Below, piece after piece: positions 13,569-21,160 of a stretch of DNA of 21,198 nucleotides (within the stretch, counting starts at the first letter, position 1; each line of letters starts with the position of its first letter). Made by a program: the position numbers and the translations under genes. The notes under the pieces were generated by a model. It worked only from the letters and a program-made list of their open reading frames with translations, was not told where the DNA came from and did no database searches. This DNA is from Clostridia bacterium (GTDB lineage: Bacteria > Bacillota_A > Clostridia > Christensenellales > Aristaeellaceae). Location: contig JAFWQM010000143.1 of NCBI GenBank assembly GCA_017509065.1, positions 1-21,198 of the forward strand, written 5' to 3'.

Positions 13569-15317
13569 GTGAAAAAGAACCTACTCCCGATCGTGTTGGC
13601 CATCATTGCAATCGTCGCGATTGTTTTCTGCTTCGTGATCAACGGACAGAAAACTGATCTGCAAAAGCAAGTAGACGATCTGAAGGCCAATGTGGAAAAA
13701 CTGACCGCCGATCTCAAGACGGCGCAGGATGAGTTGGCCGCGGCCAAGTCGAACGCAGAACAAGCCGCTGCCGCGCAGGCTGCTGCGGAAGAAGAAGCAA
13801 AGAAAGCAGCCGAAGAGGCTGCAAGGCTGGCCGAAGAAGCTGCCAAGGCAGCTGAAGAGGCTGCGAAAGCCGCTGCCGAAGAACCCTTTGAAATCACCGT
13901 GATGCTGCCCGAATTCACCGTGGACGTGGATTACGTGATCGAGAATAACCCCATCCTGCAGGCGATTCAGGATGCCACCGGCGTAAAGCTGGTCATTCAG
14001 TACGGCCCCAACTCCACCTACGGCGACCTGATCAACACCACCCTGGCGGACAAGAATCCCCCGATGCTCATGTCCGTTACCGACGCCCGCGGCCCCTCCA
14101 TCGTTGATTCCGCCCGCGCCGGCGCGTTCTGGGATCTGACCGACTTCGTCAACGACGCCGAGAATTATCCCTACCTGGCCGCCGGCCCCAAGAGCGTCTA
14201 CAGCAATATTTCCGTGGACGGCCGCGTTTACGGCATCTTCCGCAGCCGCGCGTATCCCCGCGCCGGTATCTATTATCGCCTGGACATCGCCAAGGAAGTG
14301 GGCTTTGACAAGGAAGTCACCACCATTGACGACCTGACCGAACTGGCTGAAAAACTGGCCGGCTACAGCAAGGACACCTACGCCCTGAATATGTGCTCCT
14401 ACACCGCCGGCACCATCAACGTGATCACCGTGGCTTTCGGCGCGCCCAACGTTTGGGGCGTGGACGAGAATGGCGACATCTATCCCGCTCATCAGTCTCC
14501 CGCTTACCTTGAGGGCCTGAACTGGCTGCGCCATCTGTACGAAATCGGCGGCATCGACCCCAACTTCGCCCAGATTTCCACCTCCGACTGGGACAACATC
14601 GAGCGCACCGGCAAAGCCTTCATGCGCTTTGACTGCCTGGACAACGCGCACCGTCAGCAGGAATGGTTTGAGAACAACGCCGGCGTCACCGAGCAGATCT
14701 TCCAGTCCGTCGGCCCCGTGGCCAAGGCGGACGGCAGCATTACCGTATGGCCCCAGAACAACGGCTTTGCGGGTGAAGTCATGGTCACCAAGAGCGTGTC
14801 CGAAGAAGACCTGCCCAAGGTCATGAAGTTCCTCGACTGGTGCAATGGGCCCGAAGGCCAGACCATCCTGAACGCCGGTATCGAAGGCGTGACCTACTGG
14901 GTCAACGAGGACGGCTACCGCTATGTGCCCGAGGACAAGACGGACGAAGCCTCCAACAACTCCAAGATGTACCTGCATGACCTGAACCAGCTGGGCATGG
15001 GCGTTCCCGGCAGTCTGGAGAATCCTCCCGCCATCGTGAACCGCGGCGTGACCCAGCTGCGCGAGCGCTACAACCAGCTGAACATCGAACTGGCTCCTTA
15101 CGCTGTGGCCAATCCCTGCTTCGCGTTCGTGAGCGAAACCTACCAGGCCTTCGGCACCCAGCTTGATCCCATCATCTCCGACGCGGCTGTGCAGTACATT
15201 GCCGGCCTGATCGACGAAGCCGGCCTGCGGGCTGCCTGGGAAGACTGGTCCGCTCAGGGCGGCGATATGGTGACGGCGGAATTCAACGAAGCCTATCATG
15301 CTTCTCTGGCCCAGTAA
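13569..15317 (+). CDS. Sugar ABC transporter solute-binding protein with membrane anchor and coiled-coil stalk
   Basis: The 582-residue protein has three parts. Residues 5-25 (LLPIVLAIIAIVAIVFCFVI) are a membrane helix. Residues 27-107 form a coiled coil, first leucine-based (DLQKQVDDLKANVEKLTADL) and then an Ala/Glu/Lys-rich run built on AAEEAAK units. From about 108 on is a solute-binding domain of the LplA type (ITVMLPEFTVDVDYVIENNP, GRVYGIFRSRAYPRAGIYYR, KVMKFLDWCNGPEGQTIL). Relatives are normally lipoproteins; here the only early Cys (residue 21) is preceded by Phe and the motif is no lipobox, so the helix probably stays as an uncleaved anchor with the domain on a long stalk. The start is GTG 13569 with AAGGAGG 9 bases upstream. 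Ligand presumably a pectic oligosaccharide. Confidence 0.9.
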   Translation: MKKNLLPIVLAIIAIVAIVFCFVINGQKTDLQKQVDDLKANVEKLTADLKTAQDELAAAKSNAEQAAAAQAAAEEEAKKAAEEAARLAEEAAKAAEEAAKAAAEEPFEITVMLPEFTVDVDYVIENNPILQAIQDATGVKLVIQYGPNSTYGDLINTTLADKNPPMLMSVTDARGPSIVDSARAGAFWDLTDFVNDAENYPYLAAGPKSVYSNISVDGRVYGIFRSRAYPRAGIYYRLDIAKEVGFDKEVTTIDDLTELAEKLAGYSKDTYALNMCSYTAGTINVITVAFGAPNVWGVDENGDIYPAHQSPAYLEGLNWLRHLYEIGGIDPNFAQISTSDWDNIERTGKAFMRFDCLDNAHRQQEWFENNAGVTEQIFQSVGPVAKADGSITVWPQNNGFAGEVMVTKSVSEEDLPKVMKFLDWCNGPEGQTILNAGIEGVTYWVNEDGYRYVPEDKTDEASNNSKMYLHDLNQLGMGVPGSLENPPAIVNRGVTQLRERYNQLNIELAPYAVANPCFAFVSETYQAFGTQLDPIISDAAVQYIAGLIDEAGLRAAWEDWSAQGGDMVTAEFNEAYHASLAQ

Positions 15318-15336
15318 TCGTTCCTGAACCCATTCG

Positions 15337-15366
15337 GGGCTGCTGCTTACCGCGGCAGCCCTTCTC
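15337..15366 (+). terminator. Stem-loop after the binding-protein gene, partial terminator
   Basis: A 10-bp stem with one G-U pair (15337-15346 with 15352-15361, loop TTACC) is followed by TTCTCT. The weak U run suggests partial termination or 3'-end protection, which would lower expression of the enzymes downstream relative to the importer. Confidence 0.5.
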
Positions 15367-15381
15367 TATGCGGAGGCACAT

Positions 15382-16182
15382 ATGAATAAAGTCTACACCT
15401 GCTACCCCGAAGGCCGCCACATGGCCCTGACCATGAGCTATGACGACGGGCGGACGTATGACCGGCGGCTTGTGGAAATCTTCAATAAGTACGGCATCAA
15501 GGGCACGTTCCATCTGAACAGCGGTTTTTTAGGGGACGAGAGGCACATTTCCCCGGAGGAAGTGAAAACGCTTTACGCGGGGCACGAAGTCAGCTGCCAC
15601 ACCGTCACCCATCCCACCATCGCGCGGTGCCCCCTGCCCGAAGTGGTGCAGGAGGTAATCGAGGACAGGAAAGCGCTGGAAGCCCTGTGCGGTTATCCGG
15701 TGAGAGGCCTGAGCTATCCCAACGGTTCCCTCAGCAAAGAGATCGAAGCCATGCTGCCCGCGTGCGGCATCAAGTATTCCCGCGTGGTCGGGTCGTCGGA
15801 TTCCTTCGCGCTGCCGGAAAATCCCATGCGCTGGCAGGCCACCTGCCACCACAACCATTATCTGATGGAGAACGGCGAAAAATTCCTGGGCCTGTTCAAG
15901 CGGCAGTACCTGTATCTCATGTACGTCTGGGGCCACAGCTACGAGTTCAACGACAGGGAGAACTGGGATCTGATCGAGGGCTTCTGTCAGATGATGGGCG
16001 GCAATGACAATATCTGGTACTGCACCAACATCCAGTTCATCGACTATATGGAGGACGCCGCCCGCCTGCAGTTCGCCGCGGACAATTCCTTCGTCCGCAA
16101 TCCGAACGCCCAGGACATCTGGATTTCCGTCAACGACGGCGCGCCGATCGCCATCCCGGCGGGACAGATGGTGACGCTGTAA
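15382..16182 (+). CDS. Polysaccharide deacetylase family protein (NodB homology)
   Basis: The first 150 residues have the NodB fold: LTMSYDDGRTYD with metal/catalytic D21-D22, GIKGTFHLNSGFLG, and HEVSCHTVTHPTI with metal ligands H73 and H77, then VRGLSYPNGSLSKEI. The rest contains WGHSYEFNDRENWDLIEGF and a small beta-rich end. Family members remove acetyl groups from sugars; in this setting acetylated pectic oligosaccharides are a fair guess, but the substrate is not shown. It lacks a signal peptide, so the cytoplasm is likely. GGAGG (15372-15376) is 5 bases before ATG, and the lyase gene follows after 11 bases. Confidence 0.85.
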   Translation: MNKVYTCYPEGRHMALTMSYDDGRTYDRRLVEIFNKYGIKGTFHLNSGFLGDERHISPEEVKTLYAGHEVSCHTVTHPTIARCPLPEVVQEVIEDRKALEALCGYPVRGLSYPNGSLSKEIEAMLPACGIKYSRVVGSSDSFALPENPMRWQATCHHNHYLMENGEKFLGLFKRQYLYLMYVWGHSYEFNDRENWDLIEGFCQMMGGNDNIWYCTNIQFIDYMEDAARLQFAADNSFVRNPNAQDIWISVNDGAPIAIPAGQMVTL

Positions 16183-16193
16183 AAGGAGCATCT

Positions 16194-17255
16194 ATGAAAA
16201 TCTACAAAGACCCCATCACTGGCTACGAAATCCGCCGCTACACCGACGGCCCGGAGCGGAACGCCAAGCTGTATTTCACGTGTGAAAACTTCTCGGTGGA
16301 CGATAAGTATTTCTTCTTCATGAAGAATTCCTTGCAGAAGGAACTGGGCGGAGGGTGCTACAAGGCGGACGTGGAGACGGGCGAGCTCATTCAGGTGACG
16401 GGCGACGAATACCGCGGCTTCGCCACGGACCGTGAAAAGAACGTCGGCTACACCTGCAAAAACGAAACCGAAGTGTACGCGGTAGACCTGACCACCAACG
16501 AAATGACGAAGATCGGCGACCTGCCCAAGGGCGGCCAAATCACCGGACACCTGACCGCTGCCAATACGGGCCGCCTGGCGTGCAGCTACCACCTGGCGAA
16601 CAAGTATTACGCGCTGGTGATTCTCGACCCCGGCAAGGAAGCGGAGATCGTGTACCAGACCGACTACCGCCTGGGCCACGCGCAAATCTGCCCCGCCGAC
16701 GAAAACCTGATTTTCTACATCCACGAAACCGAGGGCGACGCTTTCCAGCGCACCTGGATGTTCGACGTGAAGGAGCGCTACGTGCGGCCCTACTACGTGG
16801 AGCATCCCAGCGAGTGGATCACGCACGAGGTCTGGGCGGCGGACGGCAGCGAAATGGCGATGATGAAGCTGACCCCCGCCGGGTTCGTGGACGGCAGCAA
16901 GGGGGAGACCCACACCGGCAACATCATCATCGGCGATAAGGACGGGCGGCATTTCGACGTGGCCGCTTGCGCCACCCAGCTTCTGCATCCCTGCCTGAGC
17001 CGGGACAAAAAATGGCTCTGCGCGGACAGGATCAGCTATCTCGGCACGCAGATTCAGGAGGGCGTGGTGCTGATCGAGCGAGCCACCGGCAAAGCGAAGC
17101 TCATCGCCACCACCGGAACCTGCAAGACCGGGGCGGATCACCAGCATCCTTCCTTCAACCGCAAAGGGGACATGATCCTGTTCTCCAATCCCGATGAAAA
17201 CGGCCTGGCGCAGGTGTGCGTGATCGACCTGAAACAGGTCTGGAAGGACTGGTGA
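16194..17255 (+). CDS. PL22-like oligogalacturonate lyase (seven-bladed propeller)
   Basis: Oligogalacturonate lyase splits short pectate oligomers by beta-elimination in the cytoplasm. The 353-residue protein shows repeated propeller blades (GCYKADVETGELIQVTGDEY, EVYAVDLTTNEMTKIGD) and the conserved His-bearing blade segments of the family: LGHAQICPADENLIFYIHET (H162), THEVWAADGSEM (H211) and DHQHPSFNRKGDMILFSNPD (H316, H318), which supply the metal site in known PL22 enzymes. No signal peptide is present. Ribosome site AAGGAG lies just before ATG, 11 bases after the deacetylase stop; the esterase gene begins 3 bases after its stop. It may act on unsaturated or acetylated oligogalacturonides or rhamnogalacturonan pieces; the family call is firmer than the substrate. 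Confidence 0.82.
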   Translation: MKIYKDPITGYEIRRYTDGPERNAKLYFTCENFSVDDKYFFFMKNSLQKELGGGCYKADVETGELIQVTGDEYRGFATDREKNVGYTCKNETEVYAVDLTTNEMTKIGDLPKGGQITGHLTAANTGRLACSYHLANKYYALVILDPGKEAEIVYQTDYRLGHAQICPADENLIFYIHETEGDAFQRTWMFDVKERYVRPYYVEHPSEWITHEVWAADGSEMAMMKLTPAGFVDGSKGETHTGNIIIGDKDGRHFDVAACATQLLHPCLSRDKKWLCADRISYLGTQIQEGVVLIERATGKAKLIATTGTCKTGADHQHPSFNRKGDMILFSNPDENGLAQVCVIDLKQVWKDW

Positions 17256-17258
17256 ATC

Positions 17259-17918
17259 ATGCCTGTCATTTGGATCATCGGCGATTCCACCGTGGAGGAC
17301 AATCAGCCGCCCTTCCGCGGCTGGGGCTGGGCGCTGCCCGCGTTCGTGAAAGACGGCGTGACAGTGAAAAACCATGCTCTCAGCGGACGGAGCAGCCGCA
17401 GTTTTTGGGAGGAAGGTCTTTTCCAACCGGTGGCAGAGGGAATGCAGCCGGGCGACATGCTGCTCATCCAGTTCGGCCACAACGACGAAAAGGACGACGA
17501 GCGCCACACCGACCCGGACAGCTCCTTCCCGGAATGCCTCATGCGCTATGTGAGCGCCGCGCGGGAAAGAGGCGCGCTGCCCGTGCTGCTCACGCCCGTG
17601 TCCCGGCGCTTCTTCGTCGGGGACGGGAACCTGCTCTACACCCACGGCGAGTATCCCCGCGCCATCCGGCAGTTGGCCGCGAAGGAAAGCATTCCGCTCT
17701 GCGACCTGAAAGCGGACAGCCGGAAGCTCTACCTGCGATTGGGCGAAGCGAAAACAGCGGAATTGTTCGTCCGCCTCGCGCCCGGCGAGCATCCCGACTT
17801 TCCCGACGGCCACGACGATAAAACCCATTTCAACGCCCATGGCGCGGAGGAAATCGCAAAGCTCGTAGCGCACGAGCTGAAACAGTATCCCGCCTGCGCG
17901 GCTTATCTGAAAACGTGA
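17259..17918 (+). CDS. SGNH/GDSL hydrolase, CE12 rhamnogalacturonan acetylesterase-like
   Basis: The enzyme removes acetyl esters from rhamnogalacturonan. All SGNH blocks are visible in the 219-residue protein: GDSTV with nucleophile S10, SGRSSRSFW (Gly of block II), GHND at 73-76 with the oxyanion Asn, and D187-K-T-H190 completing the triad. The opening IIGDSTVEDN and DDKTHFNAHGAEEIA match the CE12/YesT group. No signal peptide, so it would deacetylate oligosaccharides after uptake, next to the lyase and the GH105 enzyme. The ATG is 3 bases after the lyase stop. A terminator at 17925-17952 closes the operon. Confidence 0.9.
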   Translation: MPVIWIIGDSTVEDNQPPFRGWGWALPAFVKDGVTVKNHALSGRSSRSFWEEGLFQPVAEGMQPGDMLLIQFGHNDEKDDERHTDPDSSFPECLMRYVSAARERGALPVLLTPVSRRFFVGDGNLLYTHGEYPRAIRQLAAKESIPLCDLKADSRKLYLRLGEAKTAELFVRLAPGEHPDFPDGHDDKTHFNAHGAEEIAKLVAHELKQYPACAAYLKT

Positions 17919-17924
17919 CCAGAC

Positions 17925-17952
17925 AATGGCTTCCCGGACGGAGGCCATTTTT
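17925..17952 (+). terminator. Rho-independent terminator closing the pectin operon
   Basis: A 9-bp stem with one G-U pair (17925-17933 with 17941-17949, loop CCGGACG) runs into a T5 tract and begins 7 bases after the esterase stop. Confidence 0.8.
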
Positions 17953-17957
17953 AGATT

Positions 17958-18024
17958 GTGCGGCCCAACGGTGCTTTTCATTCAGCTAAGAAAGGGGACC
18001 GCTGGGGCCTCCGCCGCACTTTTT
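17958..18024 (+). terminator. Second, elaborate terminator-like structure
   Basis: GTGCGGC (17958-17964) pairs with GCCGCAC (18013-18019) and T5 follows (18020-18024). Inside, CCCA-A-CGGT pairs with ACCG-C-TGGG around one mismatch, then CTTTTC with GAAAGG; a 6-base bulge GCCTCC lies on the 3' side. It is unusually long for a plain terminator and comes 5 bases after the first one, before the promoter of the motor-like operon. Simple backup termination is the most likely role; an RNA element is possible. Confidence 0.55.
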
Positions 18025-18047
18025 ACACTTCATTCATTACAAATTCG

Positions 18048-18076
18048 TTGCAATTTTGGGGAAAATCTATTACAAT
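18048..18076 (+). promoter_or_regulatory. Promoter of the ZorA/ZorB-like operon
   Basis: TTGCAA (18048-18053), 17-base spacer, TACAAT (18071-18076). Start near 18083, giving a very short leader to the AAGGAGG at 18095-18101. Confidence 0.72.
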
Positions 18077-18109
18077 GGTAAGGTGAAGCGGCGGAAGGAG
18101 GAATGATTG

Positions 18110-19663
18110 ATGGAGAACTTTATGGACAGCCTCGCTGCCAACCTGACAGATTTTGCGATTTATATGGCGATTGGCCTGGTGCTTTTGACCGGGCTGGTGA
18201 AGTGTGTTTTCCCGCTGACGCGGGGTTCGCGCAGGCTGCGGCGGGGCATCCATCTGCTGGAGACGAGCACGGGCGAAGGGCGTCCCGTGTGGCAGGACGT
18301 GCTGTTTTTGGGCAAGGAGCTGCAGGGACCGTGGCGCAGGTTTCTGGTGAACGCGGAGCAGCTGGACGCCCGCGGGCTGAACTGCAACGTGGAAGATTAT
18401 ATCAACGACGACACGGTGATCGGCGGGCTGGGGCACCTGCAATTGGGCGAGGTGGTTCCTTCTTTGCTGACCAGCCTTGGCATTTTGGGCACATTTATCG
18501 GCCTGATGCGCGGCCTGGGCGGGCTGGACATGAGCGACGCGACCAAGACCATGGACGGCATCCCGCAGATGATCGGCGGCATGACGTTCGCGTTCATGAC
18601 CTCCATCGCCGGCATTTCCTGCTCGCTCGTTTTTAACATGTTCAACCGCATGGCCTACGGCAGCGCTACCAGTGCCATCGACGATTTCACCGACGCGTTT
18701 GCCGACCTGGTGATGCAGAAGCCCCTGGAAGACAACGTGCAGATGATCTGCCAGCAGGAGGACCAGTCCGCGCTGCTGCGCCAGGTGAGCGCCGATATGG
18801 GGCAGCGCGTGAGCGAGGGCATCGTCGCGTCCGTGCAGCAGAGCCTGACGCCCGTGACCCAGAGCATGAACAGCTTTATCCTGGGCCAGACCCAGAGCCA
18901 GCTGGAGGGCGTGGCGAACATCGCCGGCCAGTTCGTCACCCACATGAACCGCATGCTGGGCAACCAGTTTTCGCAGCTGGGCCAGACCTTGTCCCAGGTG
19001 AATCAGGCCCAGGCCGTGTCCTTTGAATCGCTGGACCGCGCCATGCAGGCGTCCGAGGAAATCTTAAACGGCATGCATCAGGTGCAGGATACTACCCGGC
19101 GGGTCATGGAAAAATTTGAAAGCTACGTGGAAACCATCGAAAAGACCAACGACGCGACCGGCTCGTTCCTGACCCACGGCAGCCAGGTGCTCTCCGGCAT
19201 GATGACCGCGTCCAGGGAACAGACCGATTTTATGGCCGACCTCAAATCCGCCCAGGAGGAAGTGCGTACTTCCATGCGCGGCTACGCGGACTGGAGCGGG
19301 CGCGTGATGAAGGCGGTGCAGGAGCAGGCGGACGGCGCGATGACCGTGACCGCGAACATGACCGCGCAGATGGATACGAGCGCCAAGCGCCTGGCCGAAA
19401 CCTATTCCTCCTTCGTGCAGAACCTGTCCGGCGGGTTCAGCAAGGCCATGGGGATGTTCGACGAGAACGTCACCGGCGCGCTGAAGGCCATGAACGAACG
19501 GCTGGAGGAGATCCGCCGCCTGAACACGGAAAGCCCCGCCCAGACGGCGAAGCTGGAAAAGGAGGCGGAGGGCTGCGTAAAGGCATTGAGCAGCTTGCAG
19601 CAGGCCGTCACCGCCATGTCAAAGGAGCTGGAAGCCGCAGGCCGTCCCGCGAAGGAGGCGTAA
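18110..19663 (+). CDS. MotA/TolQ/ExbB-family proton channel protein with long tail (ZorA-like)
   Basis: The family forms pentameric ion-driven stators. The 517-residue protein has three membrane segments, about 14-34, 114-134 (VVPSLLTSLGILGTFIGLMR, with the GxLGTFIGL signature) and 157-178 (GMTFAFMTSIAGISCSLVFN), and a cytoplasmic tail of over 300 residues rich in Gln, Ser and heptad-like spacing, predicted as helical. Three helices plus a long tail match ZorA of Zorya anti-phage systems better than flagellar MotA or TolQ/ExbB. The ATG at 18110 lies 8 bases after AAGGAGG; a TTG one codon earlier is possible. The OmpA-type partner starts 1 base after the stop. Defence function is inferred from resemblance only. 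Confidence 0.8.
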   Translation: MENFMDSLAANLTDFAIYMAIGLVLLTGLVKCVFPLTRGSRRLRRGIHLLETSTGEGRPVWQDVLFLGKELQGPWRRFLVNAEQLDARGLNCNVEDYINDDTVIGGLGHLQLGEVVPSLLTSLGILGTFIGLMRGLGGLDMSDATKTMDGIPQMIGGMTFAFMTSIAGISCSLVFNMFNRMAYGSATSAIDDFTDAFADLVMQKPLEDNVQMICQQEDQSALLRQVSADMGQRVSEGIVASVQQSLTPVTQSMNSFILGQTQSQLEGVANIAGQFVTHMNRMLGNQFSQLGQTLSQVNQAQAVSFESLDRAMQASEEILNGMHQVQDTTRRVMEKFESYVETIEKTNDATGSFLTHGSQVLSGMMTASREQTDFMADLKSAQEEVRTSMRGYADWSGRVMKAVQEQADGAMTVTANMTAQMDTSAKRLAETYSSFVQNLSGGFSKAMGMFDENVTGALKAMNERLEEIRRLNTESPAQTAKLEKEAEGCVKALSSLQQAVTAMSKELEAAGRPAKEA

Positions 19664-19664
19664 G

Positions 19665-20675
19665 ATGCAGTCTCGCAGAAGGATTCGCCGGGCGCCCGGC
19701 GGCGGCGACCACGGGGCGCACTGGATATCGTATTCGGACATGATGGCTTCCCTGCTGCTGGTGTTCGTGCTGGCCGTGGTGTACAGTGTGTACCAGTATT
19801 ACAGCATGCTGGAAATCAAAACCCAGCAGCTCAACGAGCAGAAGGCCGAATTGGACCGCGCCACCATCACGCTCGCGCGGCGGGAAGAGGAGTTGGAAGA
19901 GGCCAACGTGACCCTGATGGGCAAGCAGAAGGAGCTGGCCGCCATTCAGATCCAGCTTGACCAGCAGGAAAACGACCTGCACGCCGCCCAGGACGCCCTG
20001 AAAACCAAGGAAGAGGAACAGGCGCTGCTGCAATTGCAGCTCGCCACCCAGGCCGACGCCCTGGCCGCGATGCAGAGCGTGCTGGAAAACCAGCGGGCCG
20101 AAATGCTGACCTATCAGAAGCGCATCGACGATATGGTGGGCGTGCGCAGCAAGATCATTCAGGAGCTGACGCGCGCGCTGAACGCAGCCAATCTCGGCGC
20201 GTCAGTGGATAAGACCACCGGCGACATCGTGCTGGAAAGCACCGTGTTCTTTGATTCCAATTCCAGCAAGCTCAAGGAAGAAGGCTATGACCTCCTGTCC
20301 CGCTTCCTGCCGGTGTACCTCGGCGTGCTGATGCAGCCGGAGTACGCGGATTACGTGGGTGAGATCGTGATCGAGGGCCACACCGACACCGCCGGTTCCT
20401 ACCTGACCAACCTGCGCCTCAGCCAGAACCGCGCCTTGTCCGTGGCGGAGTACTGCCTGCAGCTGCCCTCGCTCTCCCGGATTCAGATCACTCAGCTGCA
20501 AAACCTGCTCACCGCGAAGGGCCGCAGCTATTCCGACCCCATTTATAATGCCGACGGGACCGTGAACATGGACGCCTCACGCCGCGTGGAATTCAAGTTC
20601 CGCCTCAAGGACGCGGAGATGATCCAGGAAATGAACCGGATTCTGACCCAGATGGAGGCGACGGGTACCAATTGA
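19665..20675 (+). CDS. OmpA/MotB-domain protein with long coiled coil (ZorB-like)
   Basis: This 336-residue protein should be the stator partner of the preceding gene. After a basic cytoplasmic start, one membrane helix (about 25-44, ISYSDMMASLLLVFVLAVVY) carries D25 at the place of the proton-binding Asp of MotB and ZorB. Residues about 48-160 form a long charged coiled coil (ELDRATITLARREEELEEAN and following). Residues about 175-325 are an OmpA C-like peptidoglycan-binding domain with VIEGHTDTAGSYLTNLRLSQ and RALSVAEYC. The coiled coil is longer than the linker usual in ZorB or MotB and could span a thick cell wall. AAGGAGG (19652-19658) is 6 bases before ATG. The stop overlaps the next start (TTGA). 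Confidence 0.85.
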   Translation: MQSRRRIRRAPGGGDHGAHWISYSDMMASLLLVFVLAVVYSVYQYYSMLEIKTQQLNEQKAELDRATITLARREEELEEANVTLMGKQKELAAIQIQLDQQENDLHAAQDALKTKEEEQALLQLQLATQADALAAMQSVLENQRAEMLTYQKRIDDMVGVRSKIIQELTRALNAANLGASVDKTTGDIVLESTVFFDSNSSKLKEEGYDLLSRFLPVYLGVLMQPEYADYVGEIVIEGHTDTAGSYLTNLRLSQNRALSVAEYCLQLPSLSRIQITQLQNLLTAKGRSYSDPIYNADGTVNMDASRRVEFKFRLKDAEMIQEMNRILTQMEATGTN

Positions 20676-21160
20676 AAACCGCAGCGATCTTTTTACTGGT
20701 GCTGGCATTGGCCGCGGCGTGCTGCCTTGGCTACGCGCTGTTCAACACGAACCTGCATGTGGTGGGGAAAAGCCTGGAGGTGCTGCCTGCGGCCCAGCGG
20801 ACCGCCGAGTTTGACGCGCTCAAAACCGCCGTGCAGCGTCAGAGCCTGCTTGGCACCGTGTTCAAAACCGGCGAAATCGGCGCGGCGGAGGACTATTCCT
20901 ACTACATCTATACTCTGCGGCTGGAAAACAAATGCTTTGTCCCCGCAGAGATGGTGGAGATGCAGATTTCGCCCATCGACAGCGACGTGCTGTTCTACTG
21001 CGACACGGAGGAAAAGATCATTCCCGCCGGAGAAACCCGCGATGTGTGGTGCGTGCTCCTCACGAAAGGCACCCCCCACGCCGTGCGGGATATCTACATC
21101 ACCTACTACCTCTGGGGCCACCCGCAGGAAGTGAAGTATACCTACGACAGCGGGAGGTAA
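20672..21160 (+). CDS. Unrecognised membrane-anchored extracytoplasmic protein, third gene of the motor-like operon
   Basis: I do not recognise this 162-residue protein. Residues 1-24 (KTAAIFLLVLALAAACCLGY) are a signal peptide or anchor; LAAAC is a fair lipobox, so a lipoprotein with C17 is possible. The rest looks like one beta-sandwich, with alternating strands YIYTLRLENKCFVPAEMVEM, DVLFYC, IIPAGETRDVWCVLL and DIYITYYLWG, as in Ig-like accessory domains. Translation starts at TTG 20672, overlapping the stop of the ZorB-like gene, with GGAGG 13 bases upstream, so it is coupled to it. It is too small for ZorC or ZorD. It probably sits outside the membrane next to the stator's peptidoglycan-binding part. 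Confidence 0.75.
   Translation: MKTAAIFLLVLALAAACCLGYALFNTNLHVVGKSLEVLPAAQRTAEFDALKTAVQRQSLLGTVFKTGEIGAAEDYSYYIYTLRLENKCFVPAEMVEMQISPIDSDVLFYCDTEEKIIPAGETRDVWCVLLTKGTPHAVRDIYITYYLWGHPQEVKYTYDSGR

Noticed and set aside
13569..13640. Lipoprotein signal peptide in the sugar-binding protein
   Set aside because: Cys 21 is preceded by Phe at -1 and the region reads on as a continuous helix, so it does not meet the lipobox rule.
13581..15299. 572-codon open frame on the minus strand
   Set aside because: Antisense image of the binding-protein gene, with composition bias (Gly, Val, His) and no family features.
15561..15580. cre-like sequence TGAAAACGCTTTAC in the deacetylase gene
   Set aside because: It lies inside coding sequence away from any promoter and misses the last conserved bases; likely chance.
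16044..17981. 645-codon open frame on the minus strand
   Set aside because: It lies opposite the lyase and esterase genes, whose motifs are unmistakable; long antisense frames are expected in GC-rich DNA, and it shows no recognisable domain.
18107..20675. Flagellar MotA/MotB stator
   Set aside because: The first protein has three membrane helices and a very long tail, the second a long coiled coil, and no flagellar or chemotaxis gene is near.
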